From Nitrospina sp. (GTDB taxonomy: Bacteria; Nitrospinota; Nitrospinia; Nitrospinales; VA-1), in the NCBI GenBank assembly GCA_018697205.1, contig JABHTG010000138.1:1-64000 (forward strand): a DNA stretch of 64,000 bases. The letters run 5' to 3'. The position numbers were made by a program, and so were the translations under genes. Shown piece by piece: positions 1-9,482 of the stretch (position 1 is the first letter of the stretch; the number at the start of each line of letters is the position of its first letter). A model generated the notes under the pieces. It worked only from the letters and a program-made list of their open reading frames with translations. It made no database searches and was not told where the DNA came from.

Positions 1-1
1 A

Positions 2-823
2 ACTGGAAATGCAGCTCGAGATGAGTTATTAAAGATTTATCTAAGATGGGTACCCAGAGAAAAAATAATTACGACTAAGCTGTGGAGTAGTGAATTATCT
101 AAGCTTGTTGCGAATGCTTTTCTTGCTCAACGGATTTCATCAATTAATAGTATTTCCGCTTTATGTGAGGCGACAGAAGCAGATATTACTGAGGTATCAA
201 GTGCGGTTGGTAGAGACTCAAGAATAGGGCCTAAATTTCTTGAGGCGGGTGTCGGTTTCGGCGGGTCTTGTTTTCGAAAAGACCTTCTTAATCTAGTTTA
301 CCTTTGTGAATACTATAAATTTGATGATGTAGCCAAATTTTGGAATTCAGTTGTTGAAATAAATGATAACCAAATGGACCGATTTGTAAACCGTATTTTA
401 AAAACCATGTTTCGTACTTTAGTTGATAAAAAAATTACTATATTTGGATTCGCTTTCAAACCAGATACTGGCGATACAAGAGATGCTCCAGCCATTTATA
501 TTTGTAAGCGTTTGATTGAAGAAAGGGCTCGTCTTAGCATCACAGACCCGCATGCCATTTCTAATGCACAAAAAGATCTTGCAGGTATTGATGAAGGGGT
601 GGAGTTTATTGAAAACCCTTACGAGGCAGCTAAGGGTGCCCATGCGCTAGCTTTAATTACAGAATGGTCTGAGTACCGCAGTTTAGACTATCAGAAAATC
701 TTTGATAGCATGTCAAAACCTTCCTTTATTTTTGATGGTAGAAACCACCTAGATCACCAAAAACTATTTGAGATAGGGTTTAATGTATACCCTATTGGTC
801 GTCCTCCCTTAACGCACATTTAA
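2..823 (+). CDS. ugd: UDP-glucose 6-dehydrogenase, 5'-truncated by window edge
   Basis: The frame of the 374..823 ORF is open back to base 2 ([57 protein letters not shown]...). Catalytic-Cys motif [12 protein letters not shown] and C-terminal [19 protein letters not shown]. Confidence 0.93.
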   Translation, partial: [273 protein letters not shown]

Positions 824-843
824 CTTAATTTGTATTGGTCACC

Positions 844-1092
844 TTAAGATGGTTCATGGCAGAAGATGCAGTTGCTTATTGGACGATGAGGCATAATGGG
901 AGTGTTTTCTATTTCTTTAACGTGGCACTCTAAGCAAGCTTTAGTAGGTGAAGAGCCATTGTGGATTTCGTTTGGGGGTAATGAGGGGGCAGCATTTAAA
1001 AACTCCTTAACGACGACTATTATAATGATTACTCCTACCACAGCCATTACGCGAAAAAAATTTATTTGTCCTTTGTTTTTTTTTTTTGCCAT
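844..1092 (-). CDS. Small membrane-anchored diheme c-type cytochrome
   Basis: 82 aa; N-terminal TM segment (VMAVVGVIIIIVVV) and two CxxCH motifs (CLECH, CIFCH) in the C-terminal half. Confidence 0.75.
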   Translation of the reverse strand: MAKKKNKGQINFFRVMAVVGVIIIIVVVKEFLNAAPSLPPNEIHNGSSPTKACLECHVKEIENTPIMPHRPISNCIFCHEPS

Positions 1093-1097
1093 GATAA

Positions 1098-1484
1098 TTA
1101 GGAGGAACAGACTGCTATTGCGTCAATTTCAACCTTGGCTCCCTTAGGGAGAGCAGCAACTTGAACACAGGCGCGCGCAGGTTTATTTTTTGAAAAGTAT
1201 TTTTCGTATACCTTATTCATTTTTGCAAAGTTATTAAGGTCGGATAGATAAACAGTTGTTTTGATCACATTTTCAAGGTTAAGCCCATCGGCTTGAAGTA
1301 TGGAAGAAATATTTTTGAGAGTTTGGTCTGTTTCATCTTCGATTTCTCCAGGAAGAAATTTGCCAGACCGAGGATCTAGAGCTATTTGGCCTGATGTGTA
1401 GAGAAAGTCACCTATACGAATAGCTTGAGAATAAGGGCCAATAGCTGCGGGAGCATTATCTGTTTGTATAATATGTTTTTTCAT
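1098..1484 (-). CDS. ridA: RidA/YjgF family enamine/imine deaminase
   Basis: 128 aa; APAAIGPYSQAI, LYTSGQIALDP, C-terminal RACVQVAALPKGAKVEIDAIA signature. Confidence 0.93.
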   Translation of the reverse strand: MKKHIIQTDNAPAAIGPYSQAIRIGDFLYTSGQIALDPRSGKFLPGEIEDETDQTLKNISSILQADGLNLENVIKTTVYLSDLNNFAKMNKVYEKYFSKNKPARACVQVAALPKGAKVEIDAIAVCSS

Positions 1485-1487
1485 AAT

Positions 1488-2255
1488 CTAAGTGCTAGAG
1501 ATAATTTTTGCCATATTTTTAATAAACGGATAGGACTTTGGTTCCCGTCCAGTATACGAAAGAACAAATCGGTGAACTAGCTTCTCGATTTCAAGTTCTG
1601 TACCTTTAGGAAATTTTAATCGATTGGCGTGCTCGATATGCATATTGTTAATTTTTTTTAAGTATTTTAGAATTCCTGCTTGGAAACGAATTTCTGGCTG
1701 ATTTTTGAATGAGCAGAGTTCGCAAATGATACCCCTAAGTTCAAAGCTAAATCCGATTGTTTCTGTGTGGCTTGTTTTTTTGCATATTGCACAGTGGCTA
1801 AGCTGTGGGCTATATCCAGCAATACACATCAATCTCATCTCGAAGATTCTACATAGAGTGTCTAAGTTATCTATAATTTCAAGAGTCTTTAAGCCATCTT
1901 GTAATAACCTAAACACATTCGGATCTGGATGCATTTCTGGAGTTAGGATATCAATCAGTTCACTAAAATAGATTCCAGTATATATTTTTTGCAAATCGTC
2001 GCGAACTTTCTGAAACGAATGAATAATATCCGAATGATTGAGTCGGTACAAGGTCTGATTTTCTTTTCCAAAATAGATAAGTCGAATATGAGACATAGGT
2101 TCAATAGCTGCCCCAAATCGGTTTTTAATTTTACGTGCAGCTTTAGCTATGCATTTAATTTTCCCATATCGATTGGTCATGAAGGTTACTAATTTATCTG
2201 CTTCAGATAGATTAATACTCCGTAAAACGATTGCCTCACTATGAAAGATTGGCAT
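1488..2255 (-). CDS. recO: DNA repair protein RecO
   Basis: 255 aa; N-terminal EAIVLRSINLSEADKLVTFMTNRYGKIKCIAKAARK; zinc-site cysteines CAICKK...CELC. Confidence 0.9.
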   Translation of the reverse strand: MPIFHSEAIVLRSINLSEADKLVTFMTNRYGKIKCIAKAARKIKNRFGAAIEPMSHIRLIYFGKENQTLYRLNHSDIIHSFQKVRDDLQKIYTGIYFSELIDILTPEMHPDPNVFRLLQDGLKTLEIIDNLDTLCRIFEMRLMCIAGYSPQLSHCAICKKTSHTETIGFSFELRGIICELCSFKNQPEIRFQAGILKYLKKINNMHIEHANRLKFPKGTELEIEKLVHRFVLSYTGREPKSYPFIKNMAKIISST

Positions 2256-2808
2256 AGGATTTCTTTTCTAAATTAAGTAGATATTTTTTAAGATGAGTTC
2301 CTCCTGTGAATCCACCCAGTTCACCATTTTTTTGGATAACCCTATGGCAAGGGATAATTATAGGAGTTGGGTTTTTACCATTGGCATTTCCTACAGCGCG
2401 GCAGGCTTTAGGCTGAGATATTGCAAGAGCAAGCCACTGATAACTACGGGTTTTACCAAATGGTATAATTGCTAACTTATTCCAAACAAGTTGCTGAAAT
2501 CTTGTTCCTTGCCGAATATCAACTTTAAAAGAAAATTTTTTCAACTTACCGCTAAAATATAGATTGAATTCTTTTTCGATATTTAAAAGCTTTCGAGGTT
2601 GTTTTTGAGGAGAGTGATAAACTTTTCTTAGTGATTCAATGAACTCTGATTCTTTTATAATTGTCAAAGCAACTCGACAAATTCCATAAGGAGTAACGGC
2701 AACACCCATTTTACCTAAGGGGGTGTTGAATGTTGTGTATATGAGTTTATTTGACAGTTCCGATTGTTCTTTTATTATTGACATAAAAAACTTATTTTGT
2801 TGAAACAT
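2239..2808 (-). CDS. ogt: Methylated-DNA--[protein]-cysteine S-methyltransferase
   Basis: PIIIPCHRVIQKNGELGGFTGG active-site motif; overlaps the recO start by 17 bp. Confidence 0.92.
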   Translation of the reverse strand: MFQQNKFFMSIIKEQSELSNKLIYTTFNTPLGKMGVAVTPYGICRVALTIIKESEFIESLRKVYHSPQKQPRKLLNIEKEFNLYFSGKLKKFSFKVDIRQGTRFQQLVWNKLAIIPFGKTRSYQWLALAISQPKACRAVGNANGKNPTPIIIPCHRVIQKNGELGGFTGGTHLKKYLLNLEKKSYANLS

Positions 2809-3367
2809 TCTTAGCTACATTTTATACATATAATAGTATTATGCGGTGGTCTAAATTAACCAATGATTGTAGTGAGTTGTTAATCATAATTGCTGATAAT
2901 TTTCGGGCTTTTACAGCATTTCTTAAATTATTATGATAGTTTCCATCCAATCTCCCGTATTACTGAGGTAAGCATAGGGCTGTTCTTTATTGATAAACAT
3001 TAGTTTTGAATTTTGCTTCATGTGATTTATATGGAATTAAGAGAGTAGTATTTACTTTTCTTGAGTATTTAAAACCAAACTAAAATTCACAAGTTTTTGT
3101 TATTTTAGCATACGATTTTGTGAGGAATAGGGTATTTTTAAAAACCCTTAGGTTTTTCGGTTGGCTGTATAAAATTTATTATGAAAATAGTCTGAGACGT
3201 ATAAGTCATATTATCGGAAATAGGTGACCTGAAACAAACCAGATTCACAACACCTAGAAATATTTAGATAAAAGTGTGTTTTTAGTATTGGTACAATATA
3301 AAATATTTAACTTTTGTGAAAAGAAGTAACCAATAGAATTACTTTTAAAATATTTTACCCAGTTTCT

Positions 3368-4168
3368 GTGATGAAAGTTTTTAAATTCTTTATTATTCTA
3401 GTTCTTATTACTGTAATCCCCATTTTTGGAATAGTAACGTTAGCTCCTGCCAAAAGAGCTTTTATGGCAGAAATGGTTTTGATTCCTTCTGGAGAGTTTT
3501 TAATGGGAGCTTCTGAAGGAAAAGGGAGGGCCGATGAGTATCCACGGCACAAGGTGTATTTGGAAGCATTTTATTTTGATAAGTTCGAAGTTACGGGAGG
3601 AGACTTTGAGGAGTATCTTTCCAGTAACCCTAATCAACACCCTACGATAACAGGTTGGTGGGATCGACAAATAAAGCCTGATATGAAGAAAAGGCCTGTC
3701 TTTGGTTTGTCTTGGAAGCGTTGTAGTGATTACTGTGAATGGAGAGGAAAACGTTTAGCGACAGAAGCAGAATGGGAAAGAGTAGCAACTGGAGTAGAAG
3801 GGCGAAAATATCCATGGGGAAATGCCCAACCAGATAAGGTAAGAGCTAACTATAATCGCTGTTGTTTTATTATGAAAGGACTTGCTACAGATAAGGTGGG
3901 AAGTTATTTAGCAGGCGCTACTCCTGAAGGTATTTACGACCTTGCTGGGAACATTGCTGAATGGGTATATGATTGGTATGATAAAAATTATTATAATAAT
4001 AGTGAATACACTAATCCCCGAGGTCCCAAAAACGGAATTAATCATACAATAAGAGGAGGGGCCTGGAATAGTTTGTCTGGTTACTTGAGATCGTCTGCTC
4101 GATACGGGTACGATGAAGCAAAAGATTTTTATGGAATAGGATGTCGCTGCGCAAAGTCAAAAAAATAA
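3368..4168 (+). CDS. Formylglycine-generating-enzyme/SUMF1-domain protein with N-terminal signal/TM
   Basis: MVLIPSGEFLMGA, RLATEAEWERVATG, YPWGNAQPD, GIYDLAGNIAEWVYDWY, TIRGGAWN. Confidence 0.88.
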   Translation: MMKVFKFFIILVLITVIPIFGIVTLAPAKRAFMAEMVLIPSGEFLMGASEGKGRADEYPRHKVYLEAFYFDKFEVTGGDFEEYLSSNPNQHPTITGWWDRQIKPDMKKRPVFGLSWKRCSDYCEWRGKRLATEAEWERVATGVEGRKYPWGNAQPDKVRANYNRCCFIMKGLATDKVGSYLAGATPEGIYDLAGNIAEWVYDWYDKNYYNNSEYTNPRGPKNGINHTIRGGAWNSLSGYLRSSARYGYDEAKDFYGIGCRCAKSKK

Positions 4169-4204
4169 TAAACAAGCATAAGATTAAAGGAGTAAATATT
4201 TTTT

Positions 4205-5140
4205 ATGAAGAATTTGAACAGTCAGATAGATACAATGTTCAATGAAACTATATACATGATAGAAGCTGATAATGCTCGTCGTATCAAGAATCTTACAATT
4301 AGGTTTACAAAAAATAATCAAAAATATTCGTCTGATCACCTGGAGTCTTTGATAGTTTCTCATGAAAAAGCGATACGAGAAATTTCACGCAAGTTTCTCC
4401 GGACTGAAAAAGCTGCTCGAGAAAAATACTTAGTACCTTTAGATGAAGAACGTCGGCAAGCACTTCTTAAAGTTATGATAGATCACTTAGAAATGCTCGT
4501 TGAGAAAATGAATCGTTTATATCGAGATATTTTTAAAAATCAAAAACGGTTAGAAGAGTTTGATGATCGTATTAAATGTACCCTTTTAGAAGGTAAACAG
4601 AGAATTGATGAAGAAATTAAGAAAACGAGTGAGAACCTCAGTAAAAAATTAAATTCTTCTTCGATGATTAAACCAAGTGAGTTGGCAAAGGTTTACGGTC
4701 TAGATGAATCCGCACTGATAGACCTTAAAGTTATAGAGCCACTGCAAGCTATTCATGAAGTTTTTGAATCTATGGAATCTAATCAAAGAGCTAAGGCCTC
4801 ATTTGAAGGGATACGGGAGTCTATAATTATTTGTTCAAAGTTTGGAACGCAGATTCCAATCGATCCAAGCCAAGAACATACTGAAGCAGCACGGCGTTAT
4901 AGGAAAAGAAGTCTCGTTGCAGGAACTTTAGCTTTAAAAGATCTAATTGATTCTATGTATATACTAACGCAGCAATTTAAACTACCTATCCAAAATCGGA
5001 ATAATGACATAACCTCTAAGACATATATCCGTTTAAAAGAATCTCTCAAGGAAAAAGAATTGCTTAAAGAAAAAGATGGCGTAGCAAAAATAATGACTAA
5101 ATTAAGCCCTTTTTTTGAAATGTTATCTATTTCCAAATAA
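4205..5140 (+). CDS. Hypothetical charged, helical protein
   Basis: 311 aa ORF, Lys/Glu-rich with coiled-coil-like composition; no recognised family. Confidence 0.6.
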   Translation: MKNLNSQIDTMFNETIYMIEADNARRIKNLTIRFTKNNQKYSSDHLESLIVSHEKAIREISRKFLRTEKAAREKYLVPLDEERRQALLKVMIDHLEMLVEKMNRLYRDIFKNQKRLEEFDDRIKCTLLEGKQRIDEEIKKTSENLSKKLNSSSMIKPSELAKVYGLDESALIDLKVIEPLQAIHEVFESMESNQRAKASFEGIRESIIICSKFGTQIPIDPSQEHTEAARRYRKRSLVAGTLALKDLIDSMYILTQQFKLPIQNRNNDITSKTYIRLKESLKEKELLKEKDGVAKIMTKLSPFFEMLSISK

Positions 5141-5375
5141 GTAAGTATTGAAATTATAAGTGAAATGCTTATGTCTAGGAAGATTTTTAATATGTATTTT
5201 TCTTTACCTGCTTGTATATAGTTTTATTTATATTAATTTTGAGATGAATTCTGACTGTAATTAAATTGTCACCACAGCCCTTAACCACTTTTTTTATGTT
5301 GTTAATATTTTTTTATTTAATTAAGTAACCGGCTCATTTAAAGTGGGTATTCTTCTAGGTAAAATTTGAATTTGT

Positions 5376-5990
5376 ATGGAGTTGTGTAATATGAGCCCTC
5401 ATGAGAAGCCCTACCTTAATTATTCAGAAGAATTATGGTTTGAATGGTTTATGGACGGTATTTTGAATAGTGATATAGATGCTAAAGGAAAAATACCAAT
5501 ATTACATTATTTGCTCGACTTGAATATTTTCGAATCTGATGCTAACGGATTATTGAAGCTCTCAAGTTTAAATCATGGGGTGTCTAGCCAGGAAGTAAAA
5601 AAAAATTTACAAGTAATTTTAATCAATATAAGTAAAACAGAGAAAGGGTTTGCTCTTGTTTATTTTTTGTCTAACTTTTCTAATAAAGAACTGCCTCCTT
5701 TGGTAGCAGAAAAAAATGATTCAAGCAGCAATAGAAAAAATATATTTAACAAGAATTATTTTCCTGGTGAAAAGAAGTCTTCGAATCTTAGTAACTTACA
5801 AATTGCTAAAAGGTGGGGAAGTCAGTTGCGACCATTTCTTAATATTGAACAAAATACGATTGTACGTTTAAGAGGGGAGTTTACTTGCCAAGAAGATGCA
5901 CAATGGTTGTTTAGTTATATTTTGAACAAAATTAGGAAAAAATCTCCGGCTAAAGAGTGGGAGCAATTAAGCCGTAAACGCCATCGTTAA
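5376..5990 (+). CDS. Hypothetical protein
   Basis: 204 aa ORF directly upstream of lpdA. Confidence 0.5.
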   Translation: MELCNMSPHEKPYLNYSEELWFEWFMDGILNSDIDAKGKIPILHYLLDLNIFESDANGLLKLSSLNHGVSSQEVKKNLQVILINISKTEKGFALVYFLSNFSNKELPPLVAEKNDSSSNRKNIFNKNYFPGEKKSSNLSNLQIAKRWGSQLRPFLNIEQNTIVRLRGEFTCQEDAQWLFSYILNKIRKKSPAKEWEQLSRKRHR

Positions 5991-6036
5991 AAAATATCGT
6001 GGTATTTTTATTATCAATTTAGTAAGAGAGTAATAA

Positions 6037-7437
6037 ATGAGTAAATCGCATCTTGTTGTTCTTGGTGCTGGACCCGGTGGCTATTCTGCTTCATTTCACG
6101 CAGCCGACCAAGGTTTTAAAGTAACCCTCGTAGACGCAAGGGATAAGTTGGGAGGTGTTTGCCTTCATAGCGGATGTATTCCGTCAAAAGCACTTCTCCA
6201 TATTGCAGGATTATTGGCTGAAACAAGGCAAGTAAAGGACAGGGGAATTGATTTTGATGATCCAAGGATTGACTTAAAACACTTAAATAAATGGAAAGAC
6301 GAAATTATTTCTAATTTTTCAGGCGGATTGGATTTGCTATGCAAGCAACGAGGTATTAATTATGTGACTGGACGGGGATTTTTTGTTGACTCTAATACTA
6401 TCAAAACTTCTGAAGGTCATTCAATAATTTTTGACCACTGTATTATTGCCACCGGGTCACGACCTGTTGTTCCTAGCCAATTTAGTTCTAGTAAAAAAGT
6501 GATAATGGATTCAACAGAAGCGCTTAAATTGTCTTCAATTCCAAAAAAACTGCTCATTGTAGGTGGCGGCTATATAGGTTTAGAGATGGGTACAGTTTAT
6601 TCAGCATTTGGTAGTAGCGTTACCATGGTTGAAATTAAAGATGGATTATTGCCTGACGTTGACCGTGATTTGGTTCGTCCATTGCAAAATAAGTTATCTA
6701 GTGAATTTGAGTCTATATATCTTGATACAGCGGTAGTATCAATTTGCGAAGTTGGGGGATTTGGTCATGTCACAATGGCTTCCTCGAATGAATCTAGAGA
6801 GGAAAAATTTGACCGTGTACTTATGTCAGTAGGGCGTCGACCAAATATAGATAAAATAAGGCTTGAAAATACCAAAGTACAATTGGATAGTAATGGATTT
6901 GTTAAAGTCGACTTTAAAGGACAGACTTCTGATCCTGCAATTCTTGCAATAGGGGATATTTCAGGAGAACCCATGCTTGCGCATAAGGCATCCTATGAAG
7001 CCCGTATTGCCATTGATGGTCTTAAGGGAAAGAAGGTGACTTCTCGTAACACTATCATTCCAGCCGTCGTATTTACTGACCCAGAGATTGCCTGGTGTGG
7101 ATTAACAGAATCAGAAGCTAAAATGAAGAATCTTGATTTTCAAGTGGCAAAGTTTCCATGGAGAGCTTCGGGTAGGGCTCATACTTTAGGTCGAACTGAA
7201 GGTTTCACTAAGTTAATCTTACAACCTGAATCAAAGCGTGTACTTGGTGTAGGAATCATAGGTTATGGAGCAGGAGAACTTATTGGAGAGGGAGTTCTTG
7301 CTATTAATATGGGAGCCACCGCTGATGACCTGTCACATTGTATTCATCCCCACCCTACATTATCGGAAACTATCATGGAATCGGCTGATGTGTTTTTAGG
7401 AACAGCTACTCACATTTATAAAAGACCAAGAAAATAG
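6037..7437 (+). CDS. lpdA: Dihydrolipoyl dehydrogenase
   Basis: 466 aa; GAGPGGYSASFHAADQG, redox motif GGVCLHSGCIPSKALL, GGGYIGLEMGTVYSAFGS, C-terminal HPHPTLSE. Confidence 0.96.
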   Translation: MSKSHLVVLGAGPGGYSASFHAADQGFKVTLVDARDKLGGVCLHSGCIPSKALLHIAGLLAETRQVKDRGIDFDDPRIDLKHLNKWKDEIISNFSGGLDLLCKQRGINYVTGRGFFVDSNTIKTSEGHSIIFDHCIIATGSRPVVPSQFSSSKKVIMDSTEALKLSSIPKKLLIVGGGYIGLEMGTVYSAFGSSVTMVEIKDGLLPDVDRDLVRPLQNKLSSEFESIYLDTAVVSICEVGGFGHVTMASSNESREEKFDRVLMSVGRRPNIDKIRLENTKVQLDSNGFVKVDFKGQTSDPAILAIGDISGEPMLAHKASYEARIAIDGLKGKKVTSRNTIIPAVVFTDPEIAWCGLTESEAKMKNLDFQVAKFPWRASGRAHTLGRTEGFTKLILQPESKRVLGVGIIGYGAGELIGEGVLAINMGATADDLSHCIHPHPTLSETIMESADVFLGTATHIYKRPRK

Positions 7438-7596
7438 CCCCGAGTTTGAGTCCTCCTTTTATATTACCTGAGAATTTATAGAAATAAGCTGGTACTAAAT
7501 ATTTTTTTCATCTGACAGTCGCTCAAGTACTTCCTAGAGAGGAGAAATTTCCTCAGATATGGCTCATTTAATAATGTGTCGTTTTGAATGAATGGT

Positions 7597-8184
7597 TTAT
7601 CTTTGTTTTGTATATAAACTTACATTGTGAAGTGATTGTGTATCTAGTGAGTTGGGTTGGCTAGGTTCTATGTTTGTTGTGTTGGTGTATTTAGTATGAA
7701 AATAACTAAAGATTGCATCCTTTCCTTTTACTGCAATCTCTAACGGTGGCTCAACCAGAGGATTCCCATCTAAAAATAATAGTTTAAGGTGTTTTAGCTG
7801 AATTATTTCTTTGGGTAAGTGCGTTATGCGGTTTCCTCTTAGGTCAAGTCCAGTCAGATTTTTTAAGTCTCCAATTTCCGGTGGTACTTCTGTTATTTTA
7901 TTCCCTCTTAAATATAATTCGCCGAGGTTTTTTAGAGAACAGATTGCGATTGGAAATGAGTTAAGCTTTTGATAATTTAACCCTAGTCGTTTCAGTTTTT
8001 TAAGGTTATTTATTTCAGAGGGAAGCGTTTCAAGTTCATTGCGGCTCATGTCAAGGTCCATTAAGCTTGTAATGTCACCTATCTCAGGAGGTAATTCTTG
8101 AATTTTGTTATCTCCTAGAGCTAATGAGGTACGGCGGTTTATTTTCGCGGCTTGAAAGATTTTTAATAGTTTTTCCTTAGTCAC
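7597..8184 (-). CDS. Leucine-rich repeat protein
   Basis: Repeats such as ITEVPPEIGDLKNLTGLDLRGNRITHLPKEIIQLKHLKLLFLDGNPL. Confidence 0.88.
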   Translation of the reverse strand: MTKEKLLKIFQAAKINRRTSLALGDNKIQELPPEIGDITSLMDLDMSRNELETLPSEINNLKKLKRLGLNYQKLNSFPIAICSLKNLGELYLRGNKITEVPPEIGDLKNLTGLDLRGNRITHLPKEIIQLKHLKLLFLDGNPLVEPPLEIAVKGKDAIFSYFHTKYTNTTNIEPSQPNSLDTQSLHNVSLYTKQR

Positions 8185-8325
8185 AGTTTTCGTATCTTTA
8201 GAGGCTGAGAAGTTAATCAGTATATTATTGTTTTAAATATAGCATATCTGAGAGGATCCGAACCGCTGATTTTTTTTTGGGGGGAAACAAGCACTCTTTA
8301 CAGCGAAGCTGCTCTAACAACTATT

Positions 8326-8412
8326 TCAAAAAGTTATTTGATATAAATACCACATTGAGATAGCACCTAATGTAGGAATAAGAAGTGTTAAGAAAATTTG
8401 TCGCCTATTCAT
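8326..8412 (-). CDS. Putative micro-protein (MNRRQIFLTLLIPTLGAISMWYLYQITF)
   Basis: 29-codon ORF below the ORF-track cutoff; one predicted TM; no clear Shine-Dalgarno. Confidence 0.2.
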   Translation of the reverse strand: MNRRQIFLTLLIPTLGAISMWYLYQITF

Positions 8413-8649
8413 TTTTTTCGATAATATGTTTATTAGTGAGAGTTTACTATCTATTGGCACCTAGTCAATAACATAGATGCTAGTACATACTGTAGAAAAA
8501 ACTGTGGCTATCTTTTAGTTAAATATTTGATAAAAATTAATAATTTATTTCTTAGAATAGGGGAGAAATTTGTACTTAAGGACATTCTTAATATTGTCGA
8601 TAAGGGGTAAATAAATTGATTCGTAAATTATGAAAGGGCATCAAATATA

Positions 8650-8922
8650 ATGAACGCTTTTTTAATTACTCTTTTAGTTACTTTTGGCTTTGCCATGTTA
8701 TTAGCAACTACTTATAAACCAGTGTCTAGAAAAGAACTGAAAAAAAATATTTCAGTACAACCAAGACTTAAAAAAGTAGTGATGGGTCCAGAAAACCCAG
8801 CATGGATGCGAATGTATACTGAAGAGATGGCTAAAAGAAAAACAGCAATGACTGCTAAAGTACTTAAAAAGTGGATTGCTGATGATACAAGAATTGAACT
8901 CAGGCCAGACATATCGAGGTGA
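8650..8922 (+). CDS. Hypothetical small membrane-anchored protein
   Basis: 90 aa ORF with N-terminal TM and basic tail. Confidence 0.5.
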   Translation: MNAFLITLLVTFGFAMLLATTYKPVSRKELKKNISVQPRLKKVVMGPENPAWMRMYTEEMAKRKTAMTAKVLKKWIADDTRIELRPDISR

Positions 8923-9015
8923 GTAAGCGGAAAGTTAGCCCAATTCATATTATTTTTAAAGAACAACTGCTTAATCGGCATAGTTAATGCAGTAATTTTT
9001 TTAAATATTCTGAAC

Positions 9016-9354
9016 CTACATCTCTGGAGTCGTGTCCATAAGAGGGGCTCCGCCAGAGGCCAAACTCGGTTTTTTCCCTTCATCCTTTCCAAAGTTGTGA
9101 GTCATTTCTAGTCGCCACTTCCACCAGGTTGCTTCTTCTTTAATAGCATCTGAAGCATTTGGTGGTAGTTGAAGGCCAACAGTATTGTTTGAGGTTGTTC
9201 CAACCTTGCAACCTTCAGGAATATTGAGTCCGTTCTCAATCATAATGTTAGCAGGGTCTTTGACGAGCTTTATTTTAAACTCCTCATCACTAAGAGCTTT
9301 TAAAACTATTGCATGCCACTTTTTGTCAAGTGCCTCTTTTTTACTTGGCTCCAT
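9016..9354 (-). CDS. NHLP (nitrile-hydratase-like leader peptide) family protein, putative RiPP precursor
   Basis: 112 aa; KKWHAIVLKALSDEEFKIKLVKDPANIMIENGLNIPEGCKVGTTSNNTVGLQLPP matches the NHLP/nitrile hydratase alpha N-terminal pattern, but no CxxCSC metal site; ends ...LASGGAPLMDTTPEM. Confidence 0.7.
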   Translation of the reverse strand: MEPSKKEALDKKWHAIVLKALSDEEFKIKLVKDPANIMIENGLNIPEGCKVGTTSNNTVGLQLPPNASDAIKEEATWWKWRLEMTHNFGKDEGKKPSLASGGAPLMDTTPEM

Positions 9355-9482
9355 ATTTTTTCACTTTGTTTGTGATCCCCAGAAGGGATAATGTTAATCA
9401 ACCCATCGAATCAAATGGATGGTTTATTTATAAAAAAGTTCTAAGAAATCTATGAAAATATTTTGAGAAATAATTTTACTTG

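Noticed and set aside
2820-3360. Long AT-rich intergenic region checked for an RNA gene or riboswitch
   Set aside because: No convincing conserved structure, promoter or ORF could be supported by eye.
8712-9092. Minus-strand 126-aa ORF
   Set aside because: Overlaps the better-supported 8650-8922 ORF and the NHLP gene, with no family similarity.
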